From contig OX344763.1 of the NCBI GenBank assembly GCA_947034895.1, positions 80,061,093-80,125,092 of the forward strand: a stretch of 64,000 bases of DNA, given 5' to 3'. Shown here piece by piece: positions 55,871 to 64,000 of the stretch; the stretch's first letter is position 1, and every line of letters begins with the position of its first letter. Both the position numbers and the translations under genes were made by a program. Below the pieces are notes generated by a model. It had not been told where the DNA came from, did not search any database, and saw nothing but the letters and a program-made list of their open reading frames with translations. Source of the stretch: Rhytidiadelphus loreus. Its lineage: Eukaryota; Streptophyta; Bryopsida; Hypnales; Hylocomiaceae.

Positions 55871-58800
55871 CCTCTTCATTTGGGGTCTATAGATTATTTC
55901 CAACTTCTACAAATTTTACTTGCACGTGTTTTACGTAAAACTATCAAGGGATTTGAAACGAGAGACCCTAAAATTCTAGGGCATGGTTTTGGAAATTTCA
56001 TCTTGCAAAGGGCAAGGGTACAATCATTTTATATATTTTTATTTTCATCCTCTTGATTTGCGGTCAATAGATTATTTCCATCTTCTACTAATTTTACATG
56101 CACATGTTTTACATAAAACTTTCATGGGATTTAAAGCGGGAGACCCTCAAACTACAGGGCATGGTTTTGGAAATTTCTTCTTGCAAAGAGCAAGAGTATA
56201 ATCATATTCTATATTATTTCATTCATTCGCTTCATTTCGGGTCTCACTAAAGATTATTTCCAACTCCTACATATTTTACTTGCACGTGTTTTACGTAAAT
56301 CTTTCATGAGATTTGAAACGGGAAACATCAAACTACAGGGCATGGTTTTGGAAATTTCTTCTTGCAAAGGGCAAGGGTACAATCATATTCAATACTTCTT
56401 TTCTCATCCTCATGATTTGGGGTGTATAGATAATTTCCAACTCCTACTAATTTTACTTATCCGTGTTTGACGTAAAACTTTTATGAGATTTGAAGCGGGA
56501 GACCCTCAAACTACAGGGCATGTTATTGGAAATTTCTTCTTGCAAAGGGCAAGAATATAATCATATTCAATATTTCTTTTTTCATCCTCATGATTTGGGG
56601 TCTATAGATTATTTCCAACTCATACTAATTTTAGTTACCCATGTTTGACATAAAACTTTCATGGGATTTGAAGCGGGAGACCCTCAAACTACAGGGCATG
56701 TTATTGGAAATTTCTTCTTGCAAAGGGCAAGAATATAATCATATTCAATATTTCTTTTTTCATCCTCATGATTTGGGGTCTATAGATAATTTCCAACTCC
56801 TACTAATTTTACTTACCCGTGTTTGACGTAAAACTTTCATGGGATTTGAAGCGGGAGACCCTCAAACTACAGGGCATGGTTTTGGAAATTTCTTCTTGCA
56901 AAGGGCAAGGGTACAATGATATTCTATGTTATTTTTTTCATTCGCTTAATTTTGGGTCTTACTAAAGATTATTTGTAACTCCTACTAATTTTACTTGCAC
57001 GTGTTTTACGTAAAACTTTCATGAGATTTGAAGCGGGAGACCCTCAAACTACAAGGCATGGTTTTGGAAATTTCTTCTTGCAAAGCGCAAGGGTACAATC
57101 ATATTCAATATTTCTTTCATTCGCTTAATTTTGGGTCTCACTAAAGATTATTTGTAACCCCTACAAATTTTACTTGCACGTGTTTTACGTAAAACTTTCA
57201 TGGGATTTGAAGCGGTTGACCCCCAAACTACATGGCATGGTTTTGGAAATTTCTTCTTGCCAAGGGCAAGGGTACAATCATATTCAATATTTCTTTTCTC
57301 ATCCTCATGATTTGGGGTCTATAGATTATTTCAAACCCCTACTAATTTTACTTACCCGTGTTTGACGTAAAACTTTCATGGGATTTGAAGCGGTTGACCG
57401 TCAAACTACAGGGCATGGTTTTGAAAATTTCTTCTTGCCAAGGGCAAGGATACAATCATATTCAATATTTCTTTTTTCATCCTCATGATTTGGGGTCTAT
57501 AGATTATTTCCAACTCCTACTAATTTTAGTTACCCATGTTTGACGTAAAACTTTCATGGGATTTGAAGCGGGAGACCCTCAAACTACAGGGCATGGTTTT
57601 GGAAATTTCTTCTTGCAAAGGGCAAGGGTACAATGATATTCTATGTTATTTTTTTCATTCGCTTAATTTTGGGTCTTACTAAAGATTATTTGTAACTCCT
57701 ACTAATTTTACTTGCACGTGTTTTACGTAAAACTTTCATGAGATTTGAAGCGGGAGACCCTCAAACTACAAGACATGGTTTTGGAAATTTCTTCTTGCAA
57801 AGCGCAAGGGTACAATCATATTCTATGTTATTTTTTTCATTCGCTTAATTTTGGGTCTTACTAAAGATTATTTGTAACTCCTACAAATTTTACTTGCACG
57901 TGATTTACGTAAAACTTTCATGGGATTTGAAACGGGAGACCCCAAACTACAGGGCATGGTTTTGGAAATTTCTTCTTGCCAAGGGCAAGGGTACAATTAT
58001 ATTCAAAATTGCTTTTCTCATCCTCATGATTTGGGATCTATAGATAATTTCCAACTCCTACTAATTTTACTTACCCGTGTTTGACGTAAAACTTTCATGG
58101 GATTTGAAGCGGTTGACCGTCAAACTACAGGGCATCGTTTTGAAAATTTCTTCTTGCCAAGGGCAAGGATACAATCATATTCAATATTTCTTTTTTCATC
58201 CTCATGATTTGGGGTCTATAGATTATTTCCAACTCCTACTAATTTTAGTTACCCATGTTTGACGTAAAACTTTCATGGGATTTGAAGCGGGAGACCCTCA
58301 AACTACAGGGCATGGTTTTGGAAATTTCTTTTTGCAAGGGTCAAGGGTACAATCATATTCTATATTATTTCATTCATTCGATTAATTACGGGTCTCACTA
58401 AAGATTATTTCCAACTCATACAAATTTTACTTACCCGTGTTTTACGTAAATCTTTCATGAGATTTGAAACGTGAAACCTCAAACTACAGGGCATGGTTTT
58501 GGAAATTTCTTCTTGCAAAGGGCAAGGGTACAATCATATTCAATATTTCTTTTCTCATCCTCATGATTTGGGGTCTATAGATAATTTCCAACTCCTACTA
58601 ATTTTACTTACCCGTGTTTGACGTAAAACTTTCATGGGATTTGAAGCGGGAGACCCTCAAACTACAGGGCATGGTTTTGGAAATTTCTTTTTGCAAAGGT
58701 CAAGGGTACAATCATATCCTACATTATTTCATTCATTCGCTTAATTTCGGGTCTCACTAAAGATTATTTCCAACTCATAGAAATTTTACTTGCACGTGTT

Positions 58801-61800
58801 TTACGTAAATCTTTCATGAGATTTGAAACGGGAAACCTCAAACTACAGGGCATGGTTTTAGAAATTTCTTCTTGCCAAGGGCAAGGGTACATTCATATTC
58901 AATATTTCTTCTTTCATCCTCATGATTTGGGGTCTATAGATAATTTCCAACTCCTACTAATTTTACTTGCACGTGTTTTACGTAAAACTTTCATGGGATT
59001 TGAACCGGGAGACCCTCAAACTACAGGGCATGGTTTTGGAAATTTCTTCTTGCAAAGGGCAAGGGTACAATCATATTCTATGTTATTTCTTTCATTCGCT
59101 TAATTATGGGTCTTACTAAAGATTATTTGTAACTCCTACTAATTTTACTTGCACGTGTTTTACGTAAAACTTTCATGGGATTTGAACCGGGAGACCCTCA
59201 AACTACAGGGTATGGTTTTGGAAATTTCTTCTTGCAAAGGGCAAGGGTACAATCATATTCTATGTTATTTTTTTCATTCGCTTAATTATGGGTCTTACTA
59301 AAGATTATTTGTAACCCCTACTAATTTTACTTGCACATGTTTTACGTTAAACTTTCATGGGATTTGAAACGGGAGACCCCCAAACTACAGGGCATGGTTT
59401 TGAAAATTTCTTCTTGCCAAGGGCAAGGGTACAATCATATTCAATATCTCTTTTTCCATCCTCATGATTTGGGGTCTATAGATTATTTCCAACTCCTACT
59501 AATTTTAGTTACCCATGTTTGACGTAAAACTTTTATGGGATTTGAAGCGGGAGACCCTCAAACTACAGGGCATGGTTTTGGAAATTTCATCTTGCAAAGG
59601 GCAAGGGTACAATCATATTCTATGTTATTTTTTTCATTCGCTTAATTATGGGTCTTACTAAAGATTATTTGTAACTCCTACTAATTTTACTTGCACGTGT
59701 TTTACGTAAAACTTTCATGGGATTTGAACCGGGAGACCCTCAAACTACAGGGCATGGTTTTGGAAATTTCTTCTTGCAAAGGGCAAGGGTACAATCATAT
59801 TCTATGTTATTTTTTTCATTCGCTTAATTATGGGTCTTACTAAAGATTATTTGTAACCCCTACTAATTTTACTTGCACATATTTTACGTTAAACTTTCAT
59901 GGGATTTGAAACGGGAGACCCCCAAACTACAGGGCATGGTTTTGAAAATTTCTTCTTGCCAAGGGCAAGGGTACAATCATATTCAATATCTCTTTTTCCA
60001 TCCTCATGATTTGGGGTCTATAGATTATTTCCAACTCCTACTAATTTTAGTTACCCATGTTTGACGTAAAACTTTTATGGGATTTGAAGCGGGAGACCCT
60101 CAAACTACAGGGCATGGTTTTGGAAATTTCTTCTTGCAAAGGGCAAGGGTACAATCATATTCTATGTTATTTTTTTCATTCGCTTAATTATGGGTCTTAC
60201 TAAAGATTATTTGTAACTCCTACTAATTTTACTTGCACGTGTTTTACGTTAAACTTTCATGGGATTTGAACCGGGAGACCCTCAAACTACAGGGCATGGT
60301 TTTGGAAATTTCTTCTTGCAAAGGGCAAGGGTACAATCATATTCTATGTTATTTTTTTCATTCGCTTAATTATGGGTCTTACTAAAGATTATTTGTAACT
60401 CCTACTAATTTTACTTGCACATGTTTTACGTAAGACTTTCATGGGATTTGAAGCGGTTGACCCTGAAACTACAGGGCATGGTTTTGGAAATTTCTTCTTG
60501 CCAAGGGCAAGGGTACAATCATATTCAATATTTCTTTTCTCATCCTCATGATTTGGGGTCTATAGATTATTTCCAACTCATACTAATTTTAGTTACCCAT
60601 GTTTGACGTAAAACTTTCATGGGATTTGAAGCGGTTGACCGTCAAACTATAGGGCATGGTTTTGGAAATTTCTTCTTGCAAAAGGCAAGGGTACAATCAT
60701 ATTCAATATTTCTTTTTTCATCCTCATGATTTGGGGTCTATGGATTATTTCAAACCCCTACTAATTTTACTTACCCGTGTTTGACGTAAAACTTTCATGG
60801 GATTTGAAGCGGTTGATCGTCAAACTACAGGGCATGGTTTTGGATATTTCTTCTTGCCAAGGGCAAGGGTACAATCATATTCAATATTTCTTTTTCCATC
60901 CTCATGATTTGGGGTCTATAGATTATTTCCAACTCCTACTAATTTTAGTTACCCATGTTTGACGTAAAACTTTCATGGGATTTGAAGCGAGAGACCCTCA
61001 AACTACAGGGCATGGTTTTGGAAATTTCTTCTTGCAAAGGGCAAGGGTACAATCATATTCTATGTTATTTTTTTCATTCTCTTAATTATGGGTCTTACTA
61101 AAGATTATTTGTAACTCCTACTAATTTTACTTGCACGTGTTTTACGTAAAACTTTCATGGGATTTGAAACGGGAGACCCCAAATTACGGGGCATGGTTTC
61201 GGAAATTTCTTTGTGCCAAGGCCAAGGGTACAATCATATTCTATACCATTTCTTTCATTCGCTTAATTTTGGGTCTCACTAAAGATTATTTGTAACTCCT
61301 ACAAATTTTACTTACACGTGTTTGACGTAAAACTTTCATGGGATTTGAAACGGGAGACCCCCAAACTACAGAGCATGGTTTTGGAAATTTCTTCTTGCCA
61401 AAGGCAAGGGTACAATCATATTCAATATTTCTTTTCTCATCCTCATGGTTTGGGGTCTATAGATAATTTCCAACTCCTACTAATTTTATTTACCCGTGTT
61501 TGACGTAAAACTTTCATGGGATTTGAAACGGGAGACCCTCAAACTACACGGCATGGTTTTGGAAATTTCTTCTTGCAAAGGGCAAGGGTACAATCATATT
61601 CTATGTTATTTCTTTCATTCGCTTAATTATGGGTCTTACTAAAGATTATTTGTAACTCCTACTAATTTTACTTGCACGTGTTTTACGTAAAACTTTCATG
61701 GGATTTGAACCGGGAGACCCTCAAACTACAGGGTATGGTTTTGGAAATTTCTTCTTGCAAAGGGCAAGGGTACAATCATATTCTATGTTATTTTTTTCAT

Positions 61801-64000
61801 TCGCTTAATTATGGGTCTTACTAAAGATTATTTGTAACCCCTACTAATTTTACTTGCACATGTTTTACGTTAAACTTTCATGGGATTTGAAACGGGAGAC
61901 CCCCAAACTACAGGGCATGGTTTTGAAAATTTCTTCTTGCCAAGGGCAAGGGTACAATCATATTCAATATCTCTTTTTCCATCCTCATGATTTGGGGTCT
62001 ATAGATTATTTCCAACTCCTACTAATTTTAGTTACCCATGTTTGACGTAAAACTTTTATGGGATTTGAAGCGGGAGACCCTCAAACTACAGGGCATGGTT
62101 TTGGAAATTTCATCTTGCAAAGGGCAAGGGTACAATCATATTCTATGTTATTTTTTTCATTCGCTTAATTATGGGTCTTACTAAAGATTATTTGTAACTC
62201 CTACTAATTTTACTTGCACGTGTTTTACGTAAAACTTTCATGGGATTTGAACCGGGAGACCCTCAAACTACAGGGCATGGTTTTGGAAATTTCTTCTTGC
62301 AAAGGGCAAGGGTACAATCATATTCTATGTTATTTTTTTCATTCGCTTAATTATGGGTCTTACTAAAGATTATTTGTAACCCCTACTAATTTTACTTGCA
62401 CATATTTTACGTTAAACTTTCATGGGATTTGAAACGGGAGACCCCCAAACTACAGGGCATGGTTTTGAAAATTTCTTCTTGCCAAGGGCAAGGGTACAAT
62501 CATATTCAATATCTCTTTTTCCATCCTCATGATTTGGGGTCTATAGATTATTTCCAACTCCTACTAATTTTAGTTACCCATGTTTGACGTAAAACTTTTA
62601 TGGGATTTGAAGCGGGAGACCCTCAAACTACAGGGCATGGTTTTGGAAATTTCTTCTTGCAAAGGGCAAGGGTACAATCATATTCTATGTTATTTTTTTC
62701 ATTCGCTTAATTATGGGTCTTACTAAAGATTATTTGTAACTCCTACTAATTTTACTTGCACGTGTTTTACGTTAAACTTTCATGGGATTTGAACCGGGAG
62801 ACCCTCAAACTACAGGGCATGGTTTTGGAAATTTCTTCTTGCAAAGGGCAAGGGTACAATCATATTCTATGTTATTTTTTTCATTCGCTTAATTATGGGT
62901 CTTACTAAAGATTATTTGTAACTCCTACTAATTTTACTTGCACATGTTTTACGTAAGACTTTCATGGGATTTGAAGCGGTTGACCCTGAAACTACAGGGC
63001 ATGGTTTTGGAAATTTCTTCTTGCCAAGGGCAAGGGTACAATCATATTCAATATTTCTTTTCTCATCCTCATGATTTGGGGTCTATAGATTATTTCCAAC
63101 TCATACTAATTTTAGTTACCCATGTTTGACGTAAAACTTTCATGGGATTTGAAGCGGTTGACCGTCAAACTATAGGGCATGGTTTTGGAAATTTCTTCTT
63201 GCAAAAGGCAAGGGTACAATCATATTCAATATTTCTTTTTTCATCCTCATGATTTGGGGTCTATGGATTATTTCAAACCCCTACTAATTTTACTTACCCG
63301 TGTTTGACGTAAAACTTTCATGGGATTTGAAGCGGTTGATCGTCAAACTACAGGGCATGGTTTTGGATATTTCTTCTTGCCAAGGGCAAGGGTACAATCA
63401 TATTCAATATTTCTTTTTCCATCCTCATGATTTGGGGTCTATAGATTATTTCCAACTCCTACTAATTTTAGTTACCCATGTTTGACGTAAAACTTTCATG
63501 GGATTTGAAGCGAGAGACCCTCAAACTACAGGGCATGGTTTTGGAAATTTCTTCTTGCAAAGGGCAAGGGTACAATCATATTCTATGTTATTTTTTTCAT
63601 TCTCTTAATTATGGGTCTTACTAAAGATTATTTGTAACTCCTACTAATTTTACTTGCACGTGTTTTACGTAAAACTTTCATGGGATTTGAAACGGGAGAC
63701 CCCAAATTACGGGGCATGGTTTCGGAAATTTCTTTGTGCCAAGGCCAAGGGTACAATCATATTCTATACCATTTCTTTCATTCGCTTAATTTTGGGTCTC
63801 ACTAAAGATTATTTGTAACTCCTACAAATTTTACTTACACGTGTTTGACGTAAAACTTTCATGGGATTTGAAACGGGAGACCCCCAAACTACAGAGCATG
63901 GTTTTGGAAATTTCTTCTTGCCAAAGGCAAGGGTACAATCATATTCAATATTTCTTTTCTCATCCTCATGGTTTGGGGTCTATAGATAATTTCCAACTCC
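55871..64000 (+). repeat. ~180-bp satellite array, ~45 monomers, continuing past the window
   Basis: Monomer landmarks in order: GTTTTACGTAAAAC or GTTTGACGTAAAAC; TTTCATGGGATTTGAA; GGGAGACCCTCAAACTACA; GGGCATGGTTTTGGAAATTT; CTTGCAAAGGGCAAGGGTAC; a variable T-rich part; and TCCAACTCCTACTAATTTTA. Two variable-part types alternate (TCATCCTCATGATTTGGGG and TCATTCGCTTAATT-TGGG). Repeated ~61-codon open frames are by-products, since the period does not keep frame from monomer to monomer. Confidence 0.95.
59028..64000 (+). repeat. 2,523-bp higher-order repeat, one full unit plus most of a second
   Basis: 59028-61550 and 61551-64000 are in register at an offset of 2,523 bp (14 monomers). They share every private variant I checked by eye (for example GGGTATGG, ATTACGGGGCATGG, CATCTTGCAA, CAGAGCATGG). 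Left of 59028 the same register shows several differences, so the duplication edge is there. Inside a unit, 59331-59872 and 59873-60414 form a 542-bp three-monomer duplication with only a few differences. Confidence 0.9.

Noticed and set aside
55980..63485. Series of ~61-63-codon frames (MFDVKLSWDLKRE...GSIDYFQLLLILVTHV)
   Set aside because: They are translations of successive satellite monomers. The ~180-181-bp period does not hold one frame, and no gene signals accompany them.

Overview
This is a land-plant nuclear window, almost all of it repeats. The plant call rests on GT-AG spliced genes, CCCTAAA telomere-type motifs, a pentatricopeptide-repeat remnant, and CACTA-, hAT-, MULE- and pogo-type DNA transposon sequences. 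Non-seed plants seem plausible from the DUF7869-type transposases, but the species cannot be fixed from sequence alone. I can support one ordinary host gene: a six-exon minus-strand gene for a COQ10/START-like (SRPBCC) protein at 36.5-38.8 kb.

Layout. 0-1 kb: G/T-rich repeats and a PPR pseudogene fragment. 1.3-3.7 kb: a hAT transposase-like ORF with an unusually long disordered tail. 5.1-8.4, 29.2-30.4 and 44.8-47.2 kb: three decayed copies of one repeat family encoding an unrecognised, gag-like protein. 8.4-26.3 kb: a complete 17.8-kb element ('element A') inserted into the first of these copies. 26.4-28.1 kb: a GC-rich 33-bp minisatellite. 28-36 kb: CATCC-rich and AT-rich non-coding DNA. 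42-43.9 kb: a MULE-type transposase relic. 47.9-48.5 kb: a CACTA end. From 48.56 kb: a second related element ('element B') in the opposite orientation, whose far end I could not find. 55.2-64 kb: a ~180-bp satellite with a very recent 2,523-bp higher-order duplication.

Main find. Element A has terminal inverted repeats (AACACTATATTCATT...), a 4-bp TTTA target duplication, and a related empty site at about 30.28 kb in the same window. It carries two divergent gene modules. On the plus strand is a DUF7869-type putative transposase (DN-x4-NKN and GHT-x3-D motifs). On the minus strand are a four-exon gene with a ParB/DGQHR-like motif and a two-exon FCP1-like phosphatase gene. Odd-length palindromes built on CTCGANTCGAG lie in every intron I could model in the minus-strand genes and in the leaders upstream of both start codons. 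Element B encodes a homologous transposase, shares the TIR core, and has six copies of a sister palindrome (TATCCTCGANTCGAGGATA) just upstream of its start codon. A 255-bp MITE with a 4-bp AAGT duplication, nested in element A, carries two B-type palindromes and B-like TIRs, so it looks like a derivative of the B lineage. Together these suggest one transposon group in which each lineage has its own palindromic, probably transposase-recognised, repeat. The transposase copies are broken, mostly by stops that a C-to-T change could explain; the FCP1-like gene has an open frame.
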